Origin: F1-80-MAGs062 sp046345315
GTDB lineage: Bacteria > Planctomycetota > Planctomycetia > Planctomycetales > Planctomycetaceae
Direction: 5' to 3'
Assembly: GCA_046345315.1 (NCBI GenBank)
Contig: JBKDKA010000022.1
Span: forward strand, 1 to 64,000
Length of the DNA stretch: 64,000 bases
Shown piece after piece: positions 1 to 10,300 of the stretch (within the stretch, counting starts at the first letter, position 1; the number at the start of each line of letters is the position of its first letter). Below the pieces are notes generated by a model. The model was not told the origin of the DNA. It saw only the letters and a program-made list of their open reading frames with translations, and made no database searches. Position numbers and translations under genes: made by a program.

Positions 1-522
1 ACCGCCACGGCAACTGCTGCCAGAATCGTTGCTGAGGAAGTCCGTGACAGTCAGGCGAATGAGCTGTTCCTTGCCGGACTGACTCACGATATCGGAATCA
101 TGGCGGAGATGCACTGGTCGCGAGAGAAGCTCAGCTGGTGCGTGAACCAGATGGATTTCGATGGCGAAGGCAATCCGCTTCAGGATCTCCGTGACATTGA
201 GGATTCGGTCTTTGGAGTCAACCACGAAACACTGGGGATGGAAGTCTGTCAGTTCTGGAACTTTCCGGAGATGATCAGTGCCGTCGTCGGGCACCATCAC
301 AACCCGTGTGAACTCTTTGGCGTTGAGCAGCAGCAGGCCTGTATCGTTCAGTTGGCCGACCTGATCACCGCATCGCTCGAAGACGGCTTTCGGCTGGACC
401 TGCCGAGCATTGAAATCGGTGAATCAATACTGGATCAGCTGAGTCTCAGTCTGAGTCAGCTCGAAGTGATTCGCGAACGGCTTCGTGTCCAGATGGACGA
501 AGTCGCGCAGATGCTGTCCTGA
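1..522 (+). CDS. HDOD-domain protein, 3' part (cut by window edge)
   Basis: The reading frame is open from base 1 and ends at a TGA at 520-522, so the N-terminus lies outside the window. The visible 173 residues carry the HD-type motif GLTHDIGIM near the start and the segment VNHETLGMEVCQFW followed by VVGHHHNP. This is the usual C-terminal half of an HDOD domain (HD-related output domain, PF08668). HDOD proteins are signalling proteins whose partners are mostly unknown. The first in-frame ATG, at 100, falls inside the domain and is not the true start. Family call is good; exact role is unknown. Confidence 0.75.
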   Translation, partial: TATATAARIVAEEVRDSQANELFLAGLTHDIGIMAEMHWSREKLSWCVNQMDFDGEGNPLQDLRDIEDSVFGVNHETLGMEVCQFWNFPEMISAVVGHHHNPCELFGVEQQQACIVQLADLITASLEDGFRLDLPSIEIGESILDQLSLSLSQLEVIRERLRVQMDEVAQMLS

Positions 523-530
523 GGAGAGTC

Positions 531-564
531 GCCCGATGTTTCCGGAGATCCGGAAATCTCGGGC
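531..564 (+). terminator. Hairpin after the HDOD gene, possible terminator
   Basis: Nine bases after the HDOD stop lies an imperfect inverted repeat. Outer arms GCCCGA/TCGGGC and inner arms TTTCCGG/CCGGAAA are separated by two mismatched positions, with a 4-nt loop. No T-tract follows, so it may be a processing or Rho-associated hairpin rather than a classic intrinsic terminator. Nothing else was recognised in the 523-823 gap. Confidence 0.4.
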
Positions 565-823
565 CCAGTGAATATCTCACGGCTGCTGTTGCGATACTGA
601 ACTACTGTGCTGTAATGCCAGCCAATTGAGTTCTTTGTTTCGGGATCTCAGACACGTGAAGACGCCGAAACGCGAACAACCCGTTGTTTTACCGGCAGAA
701 TCCAATCAGAATGGACTGCCTGGTTCTCTGAGCCGGATTTGCGTGATTCTTCCTGACGCTCAGGATTGATCCGCATCGAATGGATGGCTCTCTGGCAGAC
801 CTCTGAACGATTCGAGTAAATTC

Positions 824-3800
824 ATGCCGATCAAAGTTTCTCTACATCATCAGACAGAGTACCGCTACAGCAAGCTTGTTTCTCTCGGGCCACAGGTGGT
901 CCGCCTGCGTCCGGCACCGCATACTCGAACACCGATTGCTTCGTATTCGCTGAAGATCGAGCCTGAGAAACACTTCATCAACTGGCAGCAGGATCCGCAC
1001 GGCAACTACCTGGCTCGCCTGGTATTCCCGGAAAAGACAGATCTCTTTCGAGTCACCGTGAGTGTCGTTGCCGACATGACGGTGGTGAATCCGTTTGATT
1101 TTTTCCTGGAAGATGATGCGACGGAGTTTCCGTTCCACTATGCGGATGATCTTGCTGAGGAGCTCAAGCCATTCCTTGGGAAGCCGGATGAGAGTCCGGC
1201 GATTCGCGAGTATCTGAAGACAATCGATGTAACTCCGCGGCGAACGATTTTCTTTCTCGTCGATCTGAATGCTCGACTGCAGAATGACATCAGCTATCTG
1301 ATTCGGTTGGAACCCGGGGTTCAGACACCTGATGAGACGCTCCAGAAACGATCCGGCTCCTGTCGGGATTCTGCGTGGCTGCTCGTTCATCTGCTGCGTC
1401 ATTTTGGACTCGCAGCGCGATTTGTCTCCGGATACCTCATCCAACTGACGGCTGACCAGAAGCCGCTTGAAGGCCCAGAGGGCCCTTCGGTCGACTTTAC
1501 TGACCTGCATGCGTGGACTGAAGTTTATCTGCCGGGAGCCGGCTGGATCGGTCTCGACCCGACATCGGGACTGCTTACTGGTGAAGGCCATATTCCTCTG
1601 GCTGCCACACCGGCACCTCAGTCAGCGGCACCGATCTCCGGCTGTGTCGAGAAGAGCGAAGTTGAGTTTGACTTTCAGATGTCGGTGACGCGGATTCATG
1701 AAGATCCGCGAGTGACGAAGCCGTGCAGCGATGAGACATGGGAGCGCATTGATCAGGTCGGACGCGACGTGGATGCTCGACTGAAGGCAGACGACGTCCG
1801 CCTGACCATGGGCGGTGAGCCGACCTTTGTGTCGATCGATGACATGGATGGCCCCGAATGGAACACCGCTGCAGTCGGTCCGAAAAAGCAGCAGCTTTCC
1901 GATGCGCTGATCCGACGGCTTGCAGATCGCTTCGCCAGCGGTGCCCTGCTTCATTATGGTCAGGGAAAATGGTACCCGGGCGAATCACTTCCACGCTGGG
2001 CCTACAGTTGTATCTGGCGCAAAGACGGTCAACCGATCTGGAACCGCCCGGATCTGCTTGCTGATGTCAGTCTGTTCAACGGTCTGAAAAATGGCGGAAC
2101 GTCGAAGAGTTCTGATCTGAAACTCCCGGAACACCCTGCGACCGAAGTGACGGCGGGGGAGTTTCTGAGTGAGCTTGCAGATCGTCTGCAGGTTGATGGA
2201 AGCTGCATTCGCCCTGCCTATGAAGACGTCTATCACGTGCTGGACACCGAACAGAAGCTGCCGCCGGATGTTGATCCTCGGCAGTACGATCTTGATGCCT
2301 CCGAAGATCGACGTCGGCTGTCGCGGGCACTGGAGCGGGGTCTGAGCCGTCCGGTTGGATTCATTTTGCCGCTCACAAGAGCATGGTGGCAGTCGAACGC
2401 GCGCTGGGTCAGCGGGCAATGGCCGTTTCGTTCGCAGAGACTGTTTCTGATACCGGGAGATTCTCCGATCGGGCTGCGCTTGCCACTGGACTCGCTGCCG
2501 GTCCGCGGTGCTGACCGAGCTCCACTGTACACCATCGATCCGTTTGCAGAACGCCATCCACTGCCGGGTTATGTGGAGATTCGGCGGACGGCTCGCCAGC
2601 GTGTCTCTTCGGATTCCGCCGATGTTTCCATTTCGCGCCAGACCAGACGCAGTTCACAGATGCCTGGTGATGACGCGATGGGCGAAGATGCGGAGCTCGG
2701 AGACACGAAGTCCGGAGAAGCCACCGGCGGTCCTGATCGTGCGGGAACGAGCTTCAACGGTGTCATTCGGACGGCCATGTGTGTGGAACCTCGGAATGGC
2801 GTGATTCATGTCTTCATGCCGCCGACAGGCTGTCTGGAAGATTATCTCGATCTGATTGCCTGTATTGAAGACACGGCGGAGCATCTTCAGCAGCAGGTGA
2901 TCATCGAAGGGTACATGCCGCCTCAGGATCCGCGAATTGAGATTCTGAAAGTCACACCGGATCCCGGCGTGATTGAAGTGAATGTTCAGCCAGCGGTCAG
3001 CTGGGAACATCTGAAAGAGATTACAGAAGGCGTGTATGAAGAAGCACGCCAGCTTCGTCTGGGGACAGAGAAGTTTCAGCTGGATGGTCGGCACACCGGC
3101 ACTGGTGGTGGAAATCACCTTGTGATCGGTGGGCCGCGTCCGGAAGACAGCCCATTTCTTCGCCGCCCGGATCTGCTGAGGAGTCTCGTCGGATTCTGGA
3201 ACAACCATCCATCGCTGTCTTACCTGTTTTCAAGTCTCTTTATCGGACCGACAAGTCAGTCACCTCGGTTTGATGAAGGCCGATCGGATGCCTTTTACGA
3301 AATGGAGATTGCGTTTCGACAGGTTCCGGATCGCAGCCTGGGCACACCACCGTTCTGGCTGGTCGACCGGCTCTTTCGAAATCTGCTCGTTGACATCACC
3401 GGCAATACTCATCGCGCCGAGATCTGCATCGACAAACTCTTCAGCCCGGACCACGCCAGCGGTCGGCTGGGGCTTGTTGAACTTCGAGCCTTTGAAATGC
3501 CGCCTCATCCTCGCATGAGTCTGATTCAGCAGCTGCTCGTTCGAGCTCTGGTGTCGTGCTTCTGGCGAACGCCGTACGAAGCGCCGCTGATTCGCTGGCG
3601 AACGACGCTCCACGATCGCTTCATGATGCCGCATTATCTCTGGGAGGATCTGACAGAGGTTGTTGACTACATTCGCAGTTCGGGAGTTGACTTCGACGTG
3701 CAGTGGTTCGCGCCGCACTTTGAGTTCCGATGTCCGCTCGTGGGTGCAGTGGAACGCGCTGGAGTTCGCCTGGAGCTGCGTCAGGCGCTCGAACCGTGGT

Positions 3801-4273
3801 ATGTACTGGGCGAGGAACCGGGGGGAGGAGGCACGACTCGCTTTGTGGACTCTTCGCTCGAACGAATCCAGATTCGAGCATCCGGGATGTACTCACCGGA
3901 TCGCTGTGTCACCGTGAACGGAGTTCGTGTGCCACTTCAGGAGACTGGAGTGGCCGGTGAATACGTGGGAGCGGTTCGATATCGAGCCTGGCAGCCGCCG
4001 AGCTGTCTGCATCCGACGATCCCGGTGCACACTCCGCTGATTTTCGATCTGGTGGATACGCGGAACCATAGGTCACTGGGGGGCTGCCGATATCACATCG
4101 ATTCACCGGGAGGATTGAATCCTGAAGCATTTCCGGTGAATGCACTTGAGGCTGAAAGCCGTCGCGCGGCAAGGTTTTTTGGGATCGGCCACACAGGAGG
4201 CAGGGTTGTGCCGATCGTGCCGCAGCAGTCGCCGGATTATCCATTCACTCTGGATCTCAGGCGAGTGTACTGA
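824..4273 (+). CDS. Transglutaminase-like / DUF2126 protein
   Basis: A 1149-residue protein starting MPIKVSLHHQTEYRY, the classic start of bacterial transglutaminase-like proteins. The N-terminal beta domain (about 1-100) is followed by a transglutaminase core with the triad C180 (SGSCRDSAW), H229 (DLHAWTEV) and D245 (GLDPTSG). From about residue 325 (RLTMGGEPTFVS) to the end is a DUF2126 region. There is no signal peptide, so it is probably cytoplasmic. The family is often found with an alpha-E protein and a circularly permuted ATP-grasp protein; neither is next to it here. Substrate is unknown; peptidase or amide-bond chemistry is inferred from the triad. It converges on csrA with a 4-bp gap. 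Confidence 0.85.
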   Translation: MPIKVSLHHQTEYRYSKLVSLGPQVVRLRPAPHTRTPIASYSLKIEPEKHFINWQQDPHGNYLARLVFPEKTDLFRVTVSVVADMTVVNPFDFFLEDDATEFPFHYADDLAEELKPFLGKPDESPAIREYLKTIDVTPRRTIFFLVDLNARLQNDISYLIRLEPGVQTPDETLQKRSGSCRDSAWLLVHLLRHFGLAARFVSGYLIQLTADQKPLEGPEGPSVDFTDLHAWTEVYLPGAGWIGLDPTSGLLTGEGHIPLAATPAPQSAAPISGCVEKSEVEFDFQMSVTRIHEDPRVTKPCSDETWERIDQVGRDVDARLKADDVRLTMGGEPTFVSIDDMDGPEWNTAAVGPKKQQLSDALIRRLADRFASGALLHYGQGKWYPGESLPRWAYSCIWRKDGQPIWNRPDLLADVSLFNGLKNGGTSKSSDLKLPEHPATEVTAGEFLSELADRLQVDGSCIRPAYEDVYHVLDTEQKLPPDVDPRQYDLDASEDRRRLSRALERGLSRPVGFILPLTRAWWQSNARWVSGQWPFRSQRLFLIPGDSPIGLRLPLDSLPVRGADRAPLYTIDPFAERHPLPGYVEIRRTARQRVSSDSADVSISRQTRRSSQMPGDDAMGEDAELGDTKSGEATGGPDRAGTSFNGVIRTAMCVEPRNGVIHVFMPPTGCLEDYLDLIACIEDTAEHLQQQVIIEGYMPPQDPRIEILKVTPDPGVIEVNVQPAVSWEHLKEITEGVYEEARQLRLGTEKFQLDGRHTGTGGGNHLVIGGPRPEDSPFLRRPDLLRSLVGFWNNHPSLSYLFSSLFIGPTSQSPRFDEGRSDAFYEMEIAFRQVPDRSLGTPPFWLVDRLFRNLLVDITGNTHRAEICIDKLFSPDHASGRLGLVELRAFEMPPHPRMSLIQQLLVRALVSCFWRTPYEAPLIRWRTTLHDRFMMPHYLWEDLTEVVDYIRSSGVDFDVQWFAPHFEFRCPLVGAVERAGVRLELRQALEPWYVLGEEPGGGGTTRFVDSSLERIQIRASGMYSPDRCVTVNGVRVPLQETGVAGEYVGAVRYRAWQPPSCLHPTIPVHTPLIFDLVDTRNHRSLGGCRYHIDSPGGLNPEAFPVNALEAESRRAARFFGIGHTGGRVVPIVPQQSPDYPFTLDLRRVY

Positions 4274-4277
4274 ACAT

Positions 4278-4466
4278 TCAGCCGGCTTTGCCTGAAGCCT
4301 GAGACTCTCGACGGATCGCGTCGAAAATCTCCTGACGATGAACGGCCACGTCCTTCGGGGCATCAATCCCGATACGAACTTTGTCGCCGCGGACTTCGAC
4401 GATTGTGACTCGAATATTGTCACCAATGATGATTGTTTCGTCGCTCTGACGAGATAGCACCAGCAT
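4278..4466 (-). CDS. csrA: Carbon storage regulator CsrA
   Basis: A 62-residue protein, MLVLSRQSDETIIIGDNI through VAVHRQEIFDAI, matching CsrA over its whole length. CsrA dimers bind GGA motifs in mRNA leaders and block or promote translation. The start is fixed by the invariant MLVLSR and by an AAGGAG ribosome-binding site 8 nt upstream. That site itself contains GGA, so self-repression is plausible. A longer reading frame runs far upstream into the antisense of argG but has no family support. The flagellar genes or fliW often found beside csrA are absent here. Confidence 0.95.
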   Translation of the reverse strand: MLVLSRQSDETIIIGDNIRVTIVEVRGDKVRIGIDAPKDVAVHRQEIFDAIRRESQASGKAG

Positions 4467-4616
4467 GATTGTGTCTCCTTGCTCAGGATATTCGACGTCA
4501 CAGCCGGTCAACTCGCAGCATTCTTTCAGCGCAGGTCGCAGGTGCTTAAACCGTGATGCAAGGAAGGTTTGTCGCAAACCGACCAGATCGTACAGCTGGA
4601 ACCCGGAAGTGACGAA

Positions 4617-4679
4617 AGTCACTGGTTCATAGCCTGAGTGACAGAAGCCGGAAGCTGATCGAACAGAAAACCAGTGACT
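4617..4679 (-). repeat. Perfect 11-bp inverted repeat in the csrA/argG divergent gap
   Basis: AGTCACTGGTT at 4617-4627 is mirrored exactly by AACCAGTGACT at 4669-4679 with a 41-nt spacer. It sits about 150-215 nt upstream of csrA in the 545-bp divergent gap 4467-5011, which must also hold the argG promoter. It could form a hairpin in a long csrA leader or be a two-half operator. No known riboswitch, T-tract or gene was recognised in this gap. Confidence 0.35.
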
Positions 4680-5011
4680 GAACTTCAGAAAAAACGGAAA
4701 AAACCTGACTCGGCTGCGAACGTGTTCCTTTTTCGTCCAGATTGATTCATCTGTAAGGTGATCTGGGGCGGGAAAATGCTTTTTCCGGCGGCATTCTGCG
4801 CTGAGCTCCTCCCGGTGAAAGTCAGGCGACGGACAGGGCGATTTCTGGTAAGATCTGCCGATCGGGAATGCTGTGCAACGTTCAGTCTGAGGCGACAGTT
4901 CGGGACTGGATGATGTATTGTCCGGCACTCTCCGGCATCGATGCTTTGATCTCTTCGCGGATGTCGACGAAGGCAGTGATTTCAGGTCAGAAATAATCAG
5001 AGAGGCATAAC

Positions 5012-6229
5012 GTGGCGGATTCAGTAGTACTGGCATACAGCGGCGGTCTTGATACTTCAGTGCTCGTCGGTTGGCTTCAGGATGAAGGTTACGATGTTCA
5101 CTGCCTGTACGTGGACCTTGGGCAGCCGTGCGAAGATCGCGAAGCCATCCTGAAGAAGGCTCGCGATACAGGCGCAAAATCTGCGGAGCTTGTCGATCTG
5201 CGTGAAGAACTGTGTCGGGATTTTGCATTCCCGGTCCTGCAATGGCAGGCGAAGTATGAGAACATCTATCTGCTCGGAACATCGATCGCGCGTCCGCTGA
5301 TTGCGAAGGCCTGTGTGCAGCGAGCGAAACAGGTCGGGGCTGTGGCTTTTGTCCATGGTGCCACCGGAAAAGGAAATGACCAGTGTCGATTTCAGCTCGC
5401 AGCTGAAGCGCTGGAACCATCCATCCGCATCATTGCTCCTTGGCGCATGCAGAAGTTTCGAGACCGATTTCCGGGGCGAGTTGAGATGCTGGAGTACTGT
5501 GAAGCAAAGGGAATTCCGGTCAAGGCCACGGCGAAGAAGCCGTACTCCAGCGACGAAAACTGTCTTCACATCAGTTACGAGGCGGGAGATCTGGAAGATC
5601 CGACGGTGGACGGTCAGACCGTCATTGACTTCGGGATGACCGTGTCGCCTCAACAGGCTCCAGATCGTGAGGAGAAGATCTCGATTTCGTTTGAATCGGG
5701 AGTCCCGGTCGCAGTGAATGGCAAAAAGCTGACTCCTGCGGCGCTGGTGGGAGAACTGAATACTCTGGGCGGAAAACACGGAATCGGCCGGATCGACGTT
5801 GTGGAAAACCGTTTTGTAGGAATGAAGAGCCGTGGTGTGTATGAATCACCGGGCATGACACTTCTTTATGCGGCTCATCAGGCGCTTGAACAGCTGACGC
5901 TGGACCGGGACCTCGTGCATCTTCGGGATCAGTTGAGCCCAGTGGTCGCGGAAATGGTTTATTACGGTTTCTGGTATTGTGCCAAAATGGATTCGCTCAT
6001 GGCCTTCATTCGCGAGACAGAGAAACCTGTTACCGGCGAAGTGAAGCTGAGTCTTTATAAGGGCAACATTCGGATCAGCAGTCGAACATCGCCGAACAGT
6101 CTCTATAAAGCAGATATCGCCAGCATGGAGAAAGGCGGATCGTACGATCAGACGGATGCCGAAGGCTTCCTGAGGATCATGGGTCTTCCGGTACGAGTGC
6201 AGGGCAACGTCCGTCCGCGAAGTTACTGA
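5012..6229 (+). CDS. argG: Argininosuccinate synthase
   Basis: A 405-residue protein that joins citrulline and aspartate with ATP to form argininosuccinate, the penultimate step of arginine synthesis. The N-terminal ATP-binding loop is AYSGGLDTSV (residues 8-17), followed by LYVDLGQP and the family block GATGKGNDQCRF. Length is normal for bacterial ArgG. The start is a GTG, with AGAGG about 6 nt upstream; no earlier start gives a family-like N-terminus. The gene is divergent from csrA and 165 bp upstream of an esterase-like gene. No other arg gene is nearby. Confidence 0.97.
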   Translation: MADSVVLAYSGGLDTSVLVGWLQDEGYDVHCLYVDLGQPCEDREAILKKARDTGAKSAELVDLREELCRDFAFPVLQWQAKYENIYLLGTSIARPLIAKACVQRAKQVGAVAFVHGATGKGNDQCRFQLAAEALEPSIRIIAPWRMQKFRDRFPGRVEMLEYCEAKGIPVKATAKKPYSSDENCLHISYEAGDLEDPTVDGQTVIDFGMTVSPQQAPDREEKISISFESGVPVAVNGKKLTPAALVGELNTLGGKHGIGRIDVVENRFVGMKSRGVYESPGMTLLYAAHQALEQLTLDRDLVHLRDQLSPVVAEMVYYGFWYCAKMDSLMAFIRETEKPVTGEVKLSLYKGNIRISSRTSPNSLYKADIASMEKGGSYDQTDAEGFLRIMGLPVRVQGNVRPRSY

Positions 6230-6250
6230 GATCTGCGGAGTTACTGGGGG

Positions 6251-6307
6251 CCTCGGAGTCACCGAGGTTCTCGGGAAGTCACCGGGGGCTTGCTGCTCAG
6301 GCCCCCG
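6251..6307 (+). terminator. Two consecutive GC-rich hairpins after argG
   Basis: CCTCGG-5 nt-CCGAGG (6251-6267) is followed by CGGGGGC (6283-6289) and GCCCCCG (6301-6307) with an 11-nt loop. Both lie just after the argG stop. There is no T-run after either, so intrinsic termination is uncertain, but the position suits transcript-end formation. Confidence 0.4.
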
Positions 6308-6394
6308 AAGGAGTGTCCGAAGATCCAGTGATGCGGAGATCTGCGGAATCGGAGGGATTGTCTCCATTGATTTCTGAGTCACGGGAAATCCAGA

Positions 6395-7327
6395 ATGACA
6401 GCAATTGATTTTCAGGAGCGGCTGCTCGCATGTCTGGGTGGCCCGTGGCCGGATCCCTGTGATCTGCGGGCTGGCGTCGAAAGCAGTCTTCAGAAAGATG
6501 GATATCGACTGGAGGCGGTGCGTTACGACGCGGAACCGGGTGACCGGATCCCGGCATGGCTGCTGATACCGGATGGAGTCTCCGCGCAGTCTCCGGCACC
6601 AGCCGTCTGTGTGTGGCATCAGCATGCTGGAAACTGGCAGAAGGGAAAATCAGAGCCGGCGGGTCTTGGGTTTGACCCCATGCACCATACCGGCGTCGCA
6701 CTCTGTCTGGAAGGGTATGTCGTACTGTGTCCGGATGCGCTTTGTTTCGAAGATCGGCAGGATCCGACCGGGCGTCAGAAGAACGGCAGCTTCGAGCGGT
6801 TTGAGTTTCTGCGGTATGTGGTGAACGGAAAGTGCATGGCCTGGAAGAATATCCTCGACATGAAGCGAGCCGTTGATTTTCTGGTGAGCCGCCCGGAAGT
6901 CCGGCCAGACTCGATCGGATGTTACGGTCACTCCATGGGATCGACATTTACGTGGCTGGTCGGCCCGTGGGAACCGCGTCTGAAATGTCTGGTTGGAAAC
7001 TGCTGCCTGCCGACTTATGCCGGTATTCATCGCGAACACATGCTGCACTGTTTTCCGAATTTCATTCCTGGTCTGCATCAATTTGGAGATACATTTGATA
7101 TCGCCACGCTGATTGCACCGCGTCCTCTGCACATGAACTTCGGAGATCAGGACACTGGAAGTCCGATTGACGAAGTCCGCAGGGGAGTTGAAACAATCCG
7201 TCGTCGATACGAAAGTGTTCACGCTGAGAAGAACTTTTCCTGGTATATTCAGGAAAACACCGGTCACGTGCTCTCGCCGGAGATGTGGGAGCGAACGAAA
7301 AGCTGGTTTGCTCGCCATCTTTTCTGA
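6395..7327 (+). CDS. Alpha/beta hydrolase, dienelactone hydrolase/acetyl-esterase-like
   Basis: A 310-residue protein with the nucleophile elbow CYGHSMGST (Ser180), a candidate acid at Asp251 in NFGDQDTGSP, and His291 in ENTGHVLS, a complete alpha/beta-hydrolase triad. WHQHAGNW near residue 73 resembles the oxyanion region of the dienelactone hydrolase/acetylxylan esterase type. No signal peptide is visible, so a cytoplasmic site is likely. Substrate cannot be told. The following histidine-kinase gene starts 32 bp downstream, so the two may be co-transcribed. Confidence 0.75.
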   Translation: MTAIDFQERLLACLGGPWPDPCDLRAGVESSLQKDGYRLEAVRYDAEPGDRIPAWLLIPDGVSAQSPAPAVCVWHQHAGNWQKGKSEPAGLGFDPMHHTGVALCLEGYVVLCPDALCFEDRQDPTGRQKNGSFERFEFLRYVVNGKCMAWKNILDMKRAVDFLVSRPEVRPDSIGCYGHSMGSTFTWLVGPWEPRLKCLVGNCCLPTYAGIHREHMLHCFPNFIPGLHQFGDTFDIATLIAPRPLHMNFGDQDTGSPIDEVRRGVETIRRRYESVHAEKNFSWYIQENTGHVLSPEMWERTKSWFARHLF

Positions 7328-7359
7328 AGGCACTCTCCGAACGTCGAAGACACTGTCCT

Positions 7360-10300
7360 ATGTTGCCAGATCCTGCGTTTCGAAAAGTCCTGACGTCGGA
7401 CGGCGATGCCGAGTCCCTATGCGACGCGGTACTCAGTCTGTCAGATGATGTGATTTTTCTGACGGACGCGAGCGGGCACGTGTGTTATCAGAACGCTGCT
7501 GCGGCTCAATGGCTCAGGCAGTTCTCAGTCCCTGACGATTCCAGCGGCAGACAGATGCTTCCGGGCGATGTCGTCCGATTCATCAGCGTGGTACCGGATT
7601 CCGACGTGCTGGCGTCAGATGCCCCGATCAGATCGCAGTCAGCACTGATGACCGGAGAAACGACGCTCAGGGGCACTGTGACTCGTCGAAAGTGGTCTTC
7701 GGCAGATCTTCAGTTTTCCGGGATCGTTTCCAGAATTCAGTTTCAGAATCATCAGGCTGCAGTTTCGGTATCCGGTACTGAGCAGACTCGGGAAACCGGA
7801 CTGGCAAAAGAGGCTGTCAACGAACTGATGTCCCAGGCAGAGGAGATCGCTCATCCGGGGTCATTTGACTGGGATCTTCAGACCGGCAGGCTTACGTGGT
7901 CGGAGGAGCTGTATCGAATCTACGGTTACACACCGGGCGAACTGGAGGTGTCACCGGAGTTCTTCATCAGTCATGTTCTGCCTGAAGATCAGGAGAAAGT
8001 TCAGCAGACCATACAGACCGCGATTCAGACGCTTCAGCCGTTTCGGATGGAAGAACGGATCAGACGGCGCGACGGCGAAGTTCGAATTCTGGAAAGTCAG
8101 GGAAAGATTCTTCGGAATCAGGAGGGGCAGCCGGAGCGTGTCATTGGAGCGTGTCTCGATGTGACGGAACGGAAAGCCGCGGAAGAAACGCTTCGGGCGA
8201 GTGAAGAGCGAATTCGATCGCTCATTGCCGCAGTCGCGGAAGGGAGCGTATTCCAGTCGACAGACGGGACGATTCATGAATGCAACGAGAGTGCTGAACG
8301 AATTCTCGGATTGACGCGTGACCAGATGTGCGGACGAACCTCAATGGATCCCCGCTGGCGAGCGATTCATGAGGACGGAAGTCCGTTTCCTGGCCATGAG
8401 CATCCGGCGATGGAAACAATCAGAACCGGAAAGAGTGTTTCGAATGTGATCATGGGAGTCCACAAGCCGGACGGCACGCTGACGTGGATTTCGATCAACT
8501 CCGAACCCATGATTGGTCCTGGGAATATCGGAATTTACGGCGTTGTCTGTTCGTTTGCTGACATCACAGAAAAGTACCGCGCGGAATCTGAACTGAGAAA
8601 GACCGCAGATCTGCTTCATGCCGTGACCAACGGCACGACGGACGCGGTGTTCGTGAAAGACCGCCATGGACGATATCTGATGTTCAACGACGCGGCCTGT
8701 CAGTTCGTCGGCAGAACAATTCAGCAGGTGATCGGCTTTGATGACAATGATCTTTTCAGCCCGGAAAGTGCTGCTTTCCTGATGGATCGGGATCAGCGCA
8801 TCATGCGAACGGAACAGGTGGAGACGGAAGAAGAAACACTGACGGCCAACGGAATCACTCGAACGTATCTCGCAACAAAAGGGCCGTATCGGAATGAAAA
8901 AGGAGAAGTGATTGGCGTCATCGGAATTTCCCGTGACATCACTGACCGAAAGCGGGCTGAAGAAGAAAGAGACCGATTGTGGAATAATGCTCCGGATCCG
9001 GTCTGTGTTGTGGATTTTGAAGGGCAATTCATTCAGGTGAACCCGGCATGGAGTCGGGTTCTGGGTTGGTCAGAATCGGAAACCTTTTCCTTTCGCTGGC
9101 AGGAACTGATTCACGCGGACGACCTTGAATCGGCAACCTCGGCTGCACGCAGAGTCAAAGCGGGAGAGACAGTAAAGTCCTATGAGACTCGCTGGCGATG
9201 TCGTGACGGCAGTTATCGAACGCTTTCCTGGAGTTCCATTCCGGAGGCAGAAGTCGGACGGATCTACGCGTTTGCCCGCGATGTGACCAATGAAAAGCTG
9301 CTGGGGGAACAGTTTCGGCAGTCACAGAAGCTGGAAGCCGTTGGGCGGCTGGCCGGCGGGGTGGCTCATGACTTCAACAACCTGCTGACAGTCATCAACG
9401 GTCACACAGAGCTGCTGCTGGGGAGCATGGCGGGTTCAGACAGACGCCGCGATCAGTTGATGGCGATTCGTGACGCCGGTGAACGAGCTGCCACGCTCAC
9501 GTCTCAGCTGCTGGCTCTCAGCCGCAAAGCCGTAATTGCGCCTCGCGTCCTGGATCTCAATGTTGTTGTCGATTCAGCCGCCAGTCTCCTGCGGCGACTG
9601 ATCGGAGAGCACTTCATGCTGAATGTGCTGATGACTGATCGCCCCGCCCTGATTCTTGCGGATCAGAGTCAGGTGGAACAGGTCATCATGAATCTGGTCG
9701 TGAATGCGCGAGACGCAATGCCGTCCGGCGGGAGAATTCTGCTGCAGATTGAGCACGTTGACGCTGCACTGATACGGTCGCTCGAATTCGAAACAACCAA
9801 TAGGGAAGCAGACGGGATTTCAGCAACCGGATCCTGTGTGGCGCTGACCGTTGCCGACAGCGGCCACGGAATGACAGATGACGTGAAGAGTCGGATCTTC
9901 GAGCCGTTCTTTACAACAAAGGGTGTCGGTAAAGGAACTGGTCTGGGACTTGCCGTGGTGCACGGGGTCACGCAGCAGTTTGGCGGCAGAATTTCTGTCG
10001 AAAGCCGGCTGAACGCAGGCACGCGGTTTGTCATCTACTTTCCGGAATGCACTGATATCTCGCGACAACCGGAACGTGGTCAGTTGCGTCGTTCAGTCAG
10101 CGGATCTGAAACCATCCTTCTGGTTGAAGACGATGAAGCTGTTCGGAGAATTACTCGAATGGCGCTCGAAAGTCAGGGATTTCACGTTCTTGAAGCTTCG
10201 GGAGCCGCTATGGCTCTCAGAATTCTGGCAGACTACACTTCCGACGTGCATCTGCTGATCACGGACATTGTGATGCCGGATATGGGCGGACGACAGCTTG

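Noticed and set aside
4467..5420. N-terminal extension of csrA (long minus-strand frame)
   Set aside because: Runs through the argG promoter and antisense of argG; CsrA proteins begin MLVLSR, and the ribosome-binding site fixes that start.
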